Shown here piece by piece: positions 21,893 to 30,376 of a DNA stretch of 64,000 bases. Under the pieces are notes generated by a model. That model searched no databases. It was given only the letters and a program-made list of their open reading frames with translations, and was not told where the DNA came from. This DNA is from Paenibacillus eucommiae (GTDB taxonomy: Bacteria > Bacillota > Bacilli > Paenibacillales > NBRC-103111): assembly GCF_017874215.1 (NCBI RefSeq), contig NZ_JAGGLB010000017.1:62001-126000 (forward strand), written 5' to 3'. The position numbers and the translations under genes were made by a program. How positions within the stretch are numbered: the stretch's first letter is position 1; each line of letters begins with the position of its first letter.

Positions 21893-23530
21893 ATGAGAAA
21901 AAAGAGAACGGTTACAGCGGTGATGTTGGCGGTCTTGCTATTGAGCGTCGTTGTTGCCGGCTGTTCCGGGAACAAGCCCCCGGCACCGTCAGCGTCAGCG
22001 GGTGCGGCTTCATCCTCTGCATCTCCGAAGGCGGAAGAAAAGAAGCTGAACATGAAGATGTTTATGTCTAACTCCGGCCTTGCGTATCCGGATGGCGTAG
22101 ACCCGAGCAGCAACCCGTACATCAACATCGTCGAGGAGTATGCAAACGTCGATCTGGACCTTGAGGTGCCGAGCTATACGGACTTCCAGACGAAGTTCAA
22201 TTTGATGCTCTCCTCTGGCAACTTGCCTGACATCGTACATTCGCCTTATCCGAATGAAACTGAACAGCGCGCGGATGAAGGCGCATTCATCGATTTGAAA
22301 GCGTACTATGACAAATCGCCTGTCGTTCAGAAATTTATTTCTCCGAAAATGATGGAGATGGCCAAGTCCGCAAGCGGTCACAATTATCGCATTCCGATGT
22401 CCTATGCTACACGCCAGCAAGGCGACGGTGTCATCGTCCGTTATGATCTGGTCGTCAAATACAACAACGGCAAAATGCCGGAAACCGTCGAGGAATGGAT
22501 CGAGCTGGCGCGTAAAATCAAGAAGGCGGAGCCGGATTCGCTTCCACTTACGAACCGTGTCATTGACGATCAGGCGATTTCGTACGCAGGCTTGCCAATC
22601 TTCTATTGGTACGGCGCCCAGCCTTATATGTACAGAGTCGAGGGAGGTAAGGTGGTAGACAACTTTACACTGCCAGAATATAAGGCGGCCGTTCAGGTAA
22701 TGAAGCAGCTCTATGACGAGGGCATACTTGACAAAGAATTCGCTACGACGGACTCGGAAAAATATAGAGACAAGCTGAAAAACCGCAACGTCCTGCTTAA
22801 CGTCAACAGTGCGGACCAGCTAATCCCGAACGGATTGCCGAAGGAGGCCGGGACCGAGAATCAAGAGAAGCAGTTCGCGCCGCCGCTCAAGCAGTATCCT
22901 TCTGTGCTGAAGGACTCCAAATATGCGCAGCCGAAGTCGTTATACCTGATTGGAGGCGACAGTCTCTACATTTCGGCCAAAACCAAGGACAAGGACCGGG
23001 CATGGAAGGTTATCGAAGGCTTCGCTACGGATAAACTGCATGAAGCGATCTTCTGGGGCTTTGAAGGCGAAGACTTCAAGGTGGAGAACGGCCAGAAGAC
23101 GCCGATCGAAGGCCAGGGCATGTCGAACAAAGACAGGGTCTACAAGCTGCAGCTGGGTCTGATTTTCGGCTTTTACGACGGGAAGGAAGCCAATATCGCG
23201 GCAGCCGAGAAAGCAATGGATAAGGACGAATTTACGAGACGGATCGACAGCTTGAAGCAGGTCGAGGATTCTGCGAAGCAAAACGGCTTGGCGCTGGGGG
23301 ATTTCGTAACGCTGTCTCCGGAAATGTCCGCCAAGAAGACGGAGGCGAACCGGTTCGTTTCGCAGGCTACAATCGAAGCGATCATGGGTAAAATAACGAT
23401 GGATCAGTTCGACCAGAAGGTCGGGGAATACAAGAAGAAATTCGGATTCATCTACGACGAATACACGAAATACATGAATGAGAACAAGGATAAATTGCGG
23501 CAGTTGGGTGTTAATGAGGTAGACTGGTAG
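21893..23530 (+). CDS. LplA-type extracellular oligosaccharide-binding lipoprotein
   Basis: The 545-residue protein starts MRKKRTVTAVMLAVLLLSVV, then a VAGCSG lipobox and an Ala/Ser/Pro linker. The large (over 500 residues) two-lobe fold and motifs such as FNLMLSSGNLPDIVH and DGVIVRYDLVVKYN are typical of LplA-type proteins that bind oligosaccharides of uronic-acid polysaccharides. AAAAAGGAG lies eleven bases before the ATG. A strong hairpin terminator (23561-23595) separates it from the permeases, favouring high binding-protein levels. Together with the heparinase-family gene downstream, its ligand is probably a product of an anionic polysaccharide, though this is context-based. The leader before it is duplicated as a relic at 17581. 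Confidence 0.92.
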   Translation: MRKKRTVTAVMLAVLLLSVVVAGCSGNKPPAPSASAGAASSSASPKAEEKKLNMKMFMSNSGLAYPDGVDPSSNPYINIVEEYANVDLDLEVPSYTDFQTKFNLMLSSGNLPDIVHSPYPNETEQRADEGAFIDLKAYYDKSPVVQKFISPKMMEMAKSASGHNYRIPMSYATRQQGDGVIVRYDLVVKYNNGKMPETVEEWIELARKIKKAEPDSLPLTNRVIDDQAISYAGLPIFYWYGAQPYMYRVEGGKVVDNFTLPEYKAAVQVMKQLYDEGILDKEFATTDSEKYRDKLKNRNVLLNVNSADQLIPNGLPKEAGTENQEKQFAPPLKQYPSVLKDSKYAQPKSLYLIGGDSLYISAKTKDKDRAWKVIEGFATDKLHEAIFWGFEGEDFKVENGQKTPIEGQGMSNKDRVYKLQLGLIFGFYDGKEANIAAAEKAMDKDEFTRRIDSLKQVEDSAKQNGLALGDFVTLSPEMSAKKTEANRFVSQATIEAIMGKITMDQFDQKVGEYKKKFGFIYDEYTKYMNENKDKLRQLGVNEVDW

Positions 23531-23560
23531 GAGGCGGTGCCGCGCATAGCTTTTCGGGCG

Positions 23561-23596
23561 AACTTGCGGCGTCCTCGGACGCCGCAAGTTTTTTAT
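23561..23596 (+). terminator. Strong hairpin between binding protein and permease genes
   Basis: AACTTGCGGCGTCC (23561-23574) and GGACGCCGCAAGTT (23577-23590) form a 14-bp stem, followed by a T run. It should partly stop transcription, giving more binding protein than permease. Confidence 0.85.
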
Positions 23597-23619
23597 AAAT
23601 AATGAGGGAGGAATTGACC

Positions 23620-24573
23620 GTGAGCATAACCGCAGAGGCAAGAACAAACGGCAAGCAGCCCGCTATGCGGACCAAGCGCCGTGTGTACAGGAAAACGGTG
23701 TTCGCCCTTTATTTGATTTTGGCGCCGACCTTGCTGCTGCTCCTCTTGTTCAAATATATGCCGATGTACGGGATTTCGATCGCCTTCCAGGACTTCTCGC
23801 CGTATCGCGGCATAAGCGGAAGTCCCTGGGTCGGGTTGAAGCATTTCGCGCATTTTATTCAGGACGAAACGTTCTGGAAGGTCATGCAAAATACGCTGAT
23901 CATTAACTTTTACGATATACTGTTCGGATTCTCCGCCCCGATCGTGTTCGCGATTCTTGCCAACGAGTTGACGCACGGCATGTTCAAGCGGGTGACGCAA
24001 ACGATTTCATATTTGCCGCACTTTCTTTCATGGGTTGTTGTGGCAGGGGTGTTTTATCAAATTTTATCGCCTGCCGACGGACTTGTGAACGAGATGCTCG
24101 GCTGGTTCAGCATTGAACCGATTTATTTTACGACAGAGAAGGAACTGTTCCGCGGCCTCATCGTATCCGTGGGAATATGGAAGGATGTCGGTTGGTCGGC
24201 GATTTTGTATTTTGCAGTTATCGCGGGCATCGATTCCAGTCTCTACGAAGCGGCGAAGGTCGACGGCGCCAGTCGGCTCCGGCAGATTTGGCATATTACG
24301 CTCCCGGGCATGGTGCCGATGATCATTCTGCTCTTGCTGCTGCGCTTATCAAGTATATTCGAAATTGGCTTCGAGCGCATGTTCGTCATGCAGAACCCGA
24401 TTGTGCTCGACGTCTCCGACGTGATTAGCACCTACGTATACCGGATCGGTCTGCAGAACTCGCAATACAGCCTCACGACCGCCATCGGCTTCGTGCAAAG
24501 CGTGCTCGGCTTCCTGATGCTGATTACCGCGAACAAGGCATCGAAGAAGCTGTCTGGCATGGGACTTTATTAA
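23620..24573 (+). CDS. LplB-type sugar ABC transporter permease
   Basis: A 317-residue membrane protein with six helices, the N-terminal pattern LLLLFKYMPMYGISIAFQDFSPYRGI of LplB-type permeases, and the EAA loop SLYEAAKVDGASRLRQIWHITLPGM near residues 205-230. GTG at 23620 is preferred because GGGAGGA ends seven bases upstream; the ATG at 23602 overlaps that ribosome site. It pairs with the permease at 24592, with no ATPase gene in the operon (MsmX-type sharing expected). Confidence 0.92.
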   Translation: MSITAEARTNGKQPAMRTKRRVYRKTVFALYLILAPTLLLLLLFKYMPMYGISIAFQDFSPYRGISGSPWVGLKHFAHFIQDETFWKVMQNTLIINFYDILFGFSAPIVFAILANELTHGMFKRVTQTISYLPHFLSWVVVAGVFYQILSPADGLVNEMLGWFSIEPIYFTTEKELFRGLIVSVGIWKDVGWSAILYFAVIAGIDSSLYEAAKVDGASRLRQIWHITLPGMVPMIILLLLLRLSSIFEIGFERMFVMQNPIVLDVSDVISTYVYRIGLQNSQYSLTTAIGFVQSVLGFLMLITANKASKKLSGMGLY

Positions 24574-24591
24574 TGGAGGGAGAGAAAACTC

Positions 24592-25473
24592 ATGCTGCAC
24601 CGGAGCACACTCGGACGCATTTTCGATATATTCAACGTGCTGTTGTTTATCGTGATCTGCATTTCCATTCTCGTTCCATTCATTAACGCGATTGCAATTT
24701 CACTAAGCAGCTATAATGCCGCGGCGATCGGCAAGATTGGACTTTGGCCGAAAGGCTTTAATCTCGAAGCTTACCATAAGCTTGCGTACAGCAAACAGTT
24801 TTTGCGGACCTTCTTGAACACTGTGTTTCTGGCGGCGGTCAATACAGCGCTCGTCATCATCCTTTCGCTCTCAGCAGGTTACGTGATGGCGCATAAGCAT
24901 CTGATCGGGCGGGGCTTCCTGTTTATCTTGCTGATTATTCCGATGTATTTCAGCGGCGGGCTTATTCCGTTCTACTTGCTCGTCAACAAGATCGGCTTGA
25001 ACAATACGTATTGGGCGCTTATTCTGCCGAACGTGATCAATGTGTTCTATATTATCGTGTTCCGGAATCAGATTAACCAACTGCCGCAAGAGCTGATCGA
25101 ATCGGCAGAAATCGACGGGGCCAGCGAAGTCCGCATCCTGTTCAAAATCATTTTGCCGCTCGTGCTGCCGATGGCCATGGCGTTCGTTGTGTTCAGCGCG
25201 GTGGCCTATTGGAACGAATGGTTCGGTGTCCTGATCTTCATTCGCGAGAAAACGATGTGGACGTTACAGTTTCAACTAAGGGAAATATTGATCAGTGCGG
25301 AGATGATCGATTCGGAGACAAGGAAGACACTTATTAATCAAGAAGCGCTGATACATCCGAACAACTTGAAAATGGCCGCGCTCATGCTGACGATTTTACC
25401 GATCATCGTGATTTATCCGTTCGTGCAAAAATATTTCATTCACGGTCAGCTGGTCGGCGCAGTTAAAGGCTAA
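24592..25473 (+). CDS. YtcP/LplC-type sugar ABC transporter permease
   Basis: A 293-residue, six-helix permease. It shows the opening ISILVPFINAIAISLSSYNA, the FSGGLIPFYLLVNKIGLNNTYWALILP region, and an EAA loop (ELIESAEIDGASEVRILFKIILPLVLP). It ends VQKYFIHGQLVGAVKG, the usual end of LplC-type proteins. It follows the LplB partner by 18 bases with GGAGGGAGAG as ribosome site. It forms the second membrane half of an oligosaccharide importer feeding the downstream lyase. Confidence 0.93.
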   Translation: MLHRSTLGRIFDIFNVLLFIVICISILVPFINAIAISLSSYNAAAIGKIGLWPKGFNLEAYHKLAYSKQFLRTFLNTVFLAAVNTALVIILSLSAGYVMAHKHLIGRGFLFILLIIPMYFSGGLIPFYLLVNKIGLNNTYWALILPNVINVFYIIVFRNQINQLPQELIESAEIDGASEVRILFKIILPLVLPMAMAFVVFSAVAYWNEWFGVLIFIREKTMWTLQFQLREILISAEMIDSETRKTLINQEALIHPNNLKMAALMLTILPIIVIYPFVQKYFIHGQLVGAVKG

Positions 25474-25508
25474 CCGCATACTACAGATGAAAGAGAGTGA
25501 TACGCGAC

Positions 25509-28500
25509 ATGACGAGGTTTACGTCCGTGAAAACACGCGCAACCCTATGGACGCAGGAAAAGCGGTCTGCCGCGCGGACAAACATCGCGGCTTACGTGTG
25601 GGCCAGAGAGCAGGCGGACGCTGTCTGCCAACTGGCAGACGAATACGCCATGCAGGCGGAGCGGATTTACGAATTAATCGTTGCTGAGGGGCTCCCGCGG
25701 TATTATCACACGGGGCATACCCTGGATCCGAAAATTTTTTATTGCCGTTACTGCGGTGTGAACATCTGCGAGAAGTACGCGAAGCATTACCCGTGGATTG
25801 TCAGGCCGCTGGAGGATCCGTGGAAGATCCAATGCCCGGACTGTCTGCGCCGGTTTCCCTCCAACGACTTCGGCGGGTTTTACCGGCTGGGACTGGATGC
25901 GCACGGCGTGTTTCAGCATGAGCTTGCGCGGCAAAAAAACGAGAAGAGCAAGGCCGCTGGAGGCCCGGATTATCTGATAAACGAGCTGTACCCCGAAATG
26001 GGCGAGGGCTGGGGCGTGGACGACGGCTTCGGGTATTACACAGGCCATGTTTACGACAACGGTGTGCGGGAACGGCATAATTACATTGCCACCTATCTGG
26101 ACCGCGGACTCTGGGGCGGCGGCTACGATGGCGGCGTTATCCTGCTTGCGATCAATACTCTTGCCAAGGCCTACGTCTATACGGGGGAGGCCCGATACGG
26201 CCGTGCCGGAGCGATGCTGCTCGACCGGGTAGCGGATTTCTATCCCGGCTATGACTGGTACCAGTGGGCCGAGTTTCGCGGGGCGGAAAATTTCCGTGGA
26301 AAGATTTGTGACTCTATCTGGGAGTGCTTCGTCACCCAGCAGCTTGCGAGCGCCTACGATGCGTTTTACCCTGTGTATGAGGATGCCATCCTGATTGATT
26401 GCCTGCGGGAAAAATCTTTGCGGTATGGACAGGAGAACCCAAAGAACAGCGCCTCGGCTATACGGGCCCATGCAGAGCATAATATCCTGCGCGAAATATA
26501 CAGCGGCTGCCGCACAGGGCGTATCTGTGGCAATTTCGGCATGGAACAAGCCGCACTGGCGAAGGCGGCAGTCGTACTGGACGCCATGCCGGAGACGGGC
26601 GAATGGCTGGACTGGATTATGCGGCCAGGACCCCCCCGCAACAACGGGGATCCGGCGCAGGATACGCCCATTTCTGGCGGTAATGTACTCGGTGTGCTGA
26701 CGGGCAGCGTGGATCGCGATGGCATGGGCGATGAGGCATCGCCGGAATATAACGCATTATGGCTGAATCACATGGTGGACCTGGCGGAAGTGTTGCACGA
26801 GTACGACGCCTGCCCTGTTGTGGACCTGTATGAAAACCCGAAGTTCGCACAGATGTTCACCGCGCATATACCGCTCATGATGGCGGAGTATTATACGGCA
26901 CAGATCGGAGACAGCGGCCGCACCGCGTCGAAAGGCTTTGTGTTTCGAATGGATAAGGCGCTGAGCGGGTATCGGCACCTGGGCGGTGTGCGTCTGGCGC
27001 AGTATATCCACTGCATGAACGGAAATTCTGCAGAGAACCTACACGGTGTTATCACGGATCGCGATCCCGAGGCGTTACGGCGAAGCATTGAAAACGCCAT
27101 ACGGGAACATGGTCCTCTGAGCGCGGACAGCGATATGATGACCGGGTATGGCTTTGCCGTCCTGCGGGACGGCGAAAAAACGGCGCATACGAATACGCTG
27201 CGGGACTTTTCTCTGTATTTTGGTCTTGGAGACGGGCACGGGCATGCGGACGCGCTGAATCTGGGGATCGATGCATACGGCCTGAATTTTGCGCCTGACC
27301 TGGGGTATCCGGAGGTGACGGGCACACAGCCCAACCGCCTGCAATGGGTGAGCGGCACCTTGTCGCATAACACCGTCATGGTGGACGGCCGGATGCAGCA
27401 CCAACTGACCGCTGCTGCCGCCCCGCTGCATTATGACGATGCGGGTCGTGTCAAGCTCATGGATATGGAAGCGGGGAGCGCCTATCCGCAGACGCGGGCA
27501 TACCGACGCAGCATTGTTATGGTAGATGCGGGGGACGGCGTGTCATACGGCGTGGATTTCTTCCGTATCCTGGGGGGAGACGACCATCTGTACAGCTTCC
27601 ACGCGCAGTCGAACACCATCCATGAAACACGAGGACTGACGCTCATCCCACAGACGGATGAAAGCGGACAATTTGTCGGCAGCTACGCAGGGCCGGAGGT
27701 GCCTTGGGGTCAGGATCCAAACACGGTGGAGACCTCCTGGGAGGTCGATATGCTGCGCCATCCGCCGGGCATGACCTGGCTGTATAATGTGCGGCGGGAT
27801 CGAGCGCCGGAGTTGCGTTTTACGGTCGATTTTCAAATCACTGATTTTCGCCGGGTGCTGCCCGAGGAGAAAAACCTGCATCTGCGCATGACGATGCTGG
27901 GAGATTTTGCGCCGGATGAGGTGGCGATCGCCCGTGCGAAACCGCCGCACTATAATACTCCCGATATCCCGTATCTGGAGTATGTCCTGACACGCAGAAC
28001 GGGGAACAACCTCGACAGCTTGTTTACGACCGTGTTTGAGCCGTACTGTGATACGCCGTACATAACCGACAGCCTGACCGCGGTGCCGGTGGCCGTGCTG
28101 TCGGGAGAGCCGGGACGGGAGGATGCGGTTAAAGCACTCAAAATCCCGCTGAAAAACGGCAGAATCGATTATGTGGTGTACGCTACAAACCGGGAAATCA
28201 CCTACCGGGTGGACAATTTGTTTGATTTTCGCGGGTTTGCCGCTGTCTGCAGTCTGCGGGAGGGTAAAATGGATTTCCTGTACGGCAATGACTGTGAACT
28301 GCTGTGCGATATGCGGCATCCTGGCGCGTTGACAGGCGTTGTCGCGGATTTCACCCGTGAGCTCACGTTAGAAAACAGCATTACCGTCGCGCTGGAGCAG
28401 CAAATAGAGCTTGAAGCGCTGACTGGGCGGTATGTGTATATCGACAACGACGGCGCGCAGAACGCGGTCTACCGGATACACCGGGCACATTCGCAAGGTG

Positions 28501-28625
28501 TGCAGACTATACTCGACATCGGGCAGGTATCACCTATCCGCGCGTTGGGAGAAGGTACGGCATATAAGTACAACATTGATGTGGGACAAAAGCTGCGGAT
28601 TCCGTTGTCATTTTTACAAACTTGA
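25509..28625 (+). CDS. Heparinase II/III family polysaccharide lyase-like protein
   Basis: The 1038-residue protein has a large helical N-terminal domain (alpha/alpha toroid, about residues 100-560) followed by a beta-sandwich domain. The sandwich carries the heparinase II/III motif pair: GDGHGHADALNLGIDAYG, and SHNTVMVDGRMQ about 40 residues later. A Cys-rich start (YCRYCGVNIC, then IQCPDCLRRFPSNDFGGFY) resembles the metal-binding insert in related lyases. Lyases of this group cleave uronic-acid polymers by beta-elimination. ATG at 25509 has AAGAGAGTG upstream. No signal peptide is visible, so it probably degrades imported oligosaccharides. Substrate class (alginate, glycosaminoglycan, ulvan or other) cannot be decided here. 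Confidence 0.85.
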   Translation: MTRFTSVKTRATLWTQEKRSAARTNIAAYVWAREQADAVCQLADEYAMQAERIYELIVAEGLPRYYHTGHTLDPKIFYCRYCGVNICEKYAKHYPWIVRPLEDPWKIQCPDCLRRFPSNDFGGFYRLGLDAHGVFQHELARQKNEKSKAAGGPDYLINELYPEMGEGWGVDDGFGYYTGHVYDNGVRERHNYIATYLDRGLWGGGYDGGVILLAINTLAKAYVYTGEARYGRAGAMLLDRVADFYPGYDWYQWAEFRGAENFRGKICDSIWECFVTQQLASAYDAFYPVYEDAILIDCLREKSLRYGQENPKNSASAIRAHAEHNILREIYSGCRTGRICGNFGMEQAALAKAAVVLDAMPETGEWLDWIMRPGPPRNNGDPAQDTPISGGNVLGVLTGSVDRDGMGDEASPEYNALWLNHMVDLAEVLHEYDACPVVDLYENPKFAQMFTAHIPLMMAEYYTAQIGDSGRTASKGFVFRMDKALSGYRHLGGVRLAQYIHCMNGNSAENLHGVITDRDPEALRRSIENAIREHGPLSADSDMMTGYGFAVLRDGEKTAHTNTLRDFSLYFGLGDGHGHADALNLGIDAYGLNFAPDLGYPEVTGTQPNRLQWVSGTLSHNTVMVDGRMQHQLTAAAAPLHYDDAGRVKLMDMEAGSAYPQTRAYRRSIVMVDAGDGVSYGVDFFRILGGDDHLYSFHAQSNTIHETRGLTLIPQTDESGQFVGSYAGPEVPWGQDPNTVETSWEVDMLRHPPGMTWLYNVRRDRAPELRFTVDFQITDFRRVLPEEKNLHLRMTMLGDFAPDEVAIARAKPPHYNTPDIPYLEYVLTRRTGNNLDSLFTTVFEPYCDTPYITDSLTAVPVAVLSGEPGREDAVKALKIPLKNGRIDYVVYATNREITYRVDNLFDFRGFAAVCSLREGKMDFLYGNDCELLCDMRHPGALTGVVADFTRELTLENSITVALEQQIELEALTGRYVYIDNDGAQNAVYRIHRAHSQGVQTILDIGQVSPIRALGEGTAYKYNIDVGQKLRIPLSFLQT

Positions 28626-28644
28626 TCATTGGAGGAAAACAAAT

Positions 28645-30300
28645 ATGGAGAATCAACAGACAAACAGAATGTTCGGGAACAAGCAGGAGGAGCGTTCCGC
28701 AAAGGGACAGCGCATCGGTTATTGGCCGCTGCGTACCGATTGTCAGGACGCTTCGGGAGAAGGTGGACACGGCGAGGCAAGCGGCCGGCTAGTTTTTGAT
28801 GAAGAAGGCGCTGTATTTGACGGCCTTGGCTCGGCGGTGACACTGCCGGTATCGGCAGCAACGGATGGAAGTCGCTCGTTCAGCTTGTCGCTGCAGTTTC
28901 AGGTGAAGGACGGCAAAGGCTTCTTGCCCGGCGGCCTCGCCAGTGTCTACTCAGAGGAGCGAATGGAGGGCTGGCATTTGTCGGTGCTGACCCAGGCCGG
29001 GGTAACTTCGACCCAGTCCAACTGGCGCAACCTGCAGTTCGGCTGGAGCGCCGCTCATGGCGAGGACGTTTGGCGCGATTGGGGCAGTCCGGGCGACGGC
29101 CGCATGGTCAGCGCCCTGTGTGTTCATGCGGGGCATCTGTACGCCGGCACATTCGATAATGCGAAGGATCACCTCGGCAGGGTTTTTCGCTTGGATGAAG
29201 CTGCCGGAACATGGATCGACTGCGGCCATCCGGACGAGAGCAATGCGGTTTACGCGTTGGCCGAGTTTAAGGGGATGCTTTATGCCGGTACGATGCGCTA
29301 CCGAGCAAGCGGCTCGTCGTTGCCGGCCTCGCCCAACGAAGAGCCGGGCGGTCGGATATTTCGCTACAAGGGAGGTCGGGAATGGGAGCTGTTTGCCGAG
29401 CTGCCCGTGCCGGACAATGACAGCATCGGGGCGATGACCGTATATGACGACCGGCTGATCGCGATGTCGTTCTATCCGCATGGAGTGTTCGCTTATGATG
29501 AGGACGGCCGTTGCGAGGTGCTTGGCGCCCCAGGGCCTGAGGGCACGACGCGAACGTTCAATATGGCGCCGTATCGTGGCGACCTGTATATCGGCTGCAA
29601 TGAAAGCGCAGGCGTTTATCGCCGCAAACTCGGGGAACCTTGGGAATATTGCGGCAACGTACCGCAATGCTCCCAGGTATATTGCTTCTCCGTCTTCCAC
29701 AACGATCTGTTGATGGGCATCTGGAATGAAGGCCGAATGCTGCGTTATGAAGGCGGGATCGAATGGAGCGATTTCGGGCTGATGGGCGATGAGTTGGAAG
29801 TCATGGGAGTATCGGTGTTCAACGGCAAGCTGTATGCCGGCACGCTGCCGAGCGGCCATGTGTATCGTTACAAGGGCAATCGTGAATGGGAATTAATGGG
29901 GGTTCTCGAAGATCCAGATCCGGATGTTCGCTATCGCCGCGTTTGGTCCATGGCGGTATATAACGGCAAGCTGTTTGCCGGCACGCTGCCGAGCGGCAAA
30001 GTATGGAGCCTGAGCAATGATCCGCTGGCTACATGCGATACCGCACTGACAGATGGTTGGCACCACACAACGATTACGTATGACAAAGAGCGGCTTGCGC
30101 TTTATCTGGATGGGCAGTTTATTTCTTCCGCAGAGTGCAAGGATACGACAAGCTTGGCCCTTGATAACGTTTCGCTTGTGTTGGGAAAAGGCCCGCAATG
30201 TCACTTTTCCGGCTTGATCCGCGAAGTCGAGCTGTGGGATTCAGCATTGTCCGCAGCAGAAATTACGGAAGGATACGTTGAAAAACAACGGCATTTGTAA
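28645..30300 (+). CDS. LamG-like protein with inserted seven-blade beta-propeller
   Basis: The 551-residue protein starts with a half LamG/concanavalin-like domain (IGYWPLRTDCQDASG to about residue 138). Seven propeller blades of about 45-55 residues each follow, with repeated LYAGT and xVxRY-x-WE patterns: LYAGTFDNA, LYAGTMRY, LIAMSFYP, LYIGCNES, LLMGIWNE, LYAGTLPSGHVYRY, LFAGTLPSGKVW. It then completes the LamG fold (DGWHHTTITYDKERLALYLDGQ, FSGLIREVELWDSALSAAEI). ATG at 28645 follows GGAGGAAAACAA. No signal peptide or membrane helix is seen. It is directly downstream of the lyase gene, so carbohydrate binding or a propeller-type lyase/hydrolase role is plausible; catalytic residues are not identifiable. 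Confidence 0.72.
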   Translation: MENQQTNRMFGNKQEERSAKGQRIGYWPLRTDCQDASGEGGHGEASGRLVFDEEGAVFDGLGSAVTLPVSAATDGSRSFSLSLQFQVKDGKGFLPGGLASVYSEERMEGWHLSVLTQAGVTSTQSNWRNLQFGWSAAHGEDVWRDWGSPGDGRMVSALCVHAGHLYAGTFDNAKDHLGRVFRLDEAAGTWIDCGHPDESNAVYALAEFKGMLYAGTMRYRASGSSLPASPNEEPGGRIFRYKGGREWELFAELPVPDNDSIGAMTVYDDRLIAMSFYPHGVFAYDEDGRCEVLGAPGPEGTTRTFNMAPYRGDLYIGCNESAGVYRRKLGEPWEYCGNVPQCSQVYCFSVFHNDLLMGIWNEGRMLRYEGGIEWSDFGLMGDELEVMGVSVFNGKLYAGTLPSGHVYRYKGNREWELMGVLEDPDPDVRYRRVWSMAVYNGKLFAGTLPSGKVWSLSNDPLATCDTALTDGWHHTTITYDKERLALYLDGQFISSAECKDTTSLALDNVSLVLGKGPQCHFSGLIREVELWDSALSAAEITEGYVEKQRHL

Positions 30301-30376
30301 ACAATCGTTGTAAAAAATGCTCACAGGTGGAAATTCTTTAATTCACACTTTTATAAAAAAATTGGAGGATGTATTT

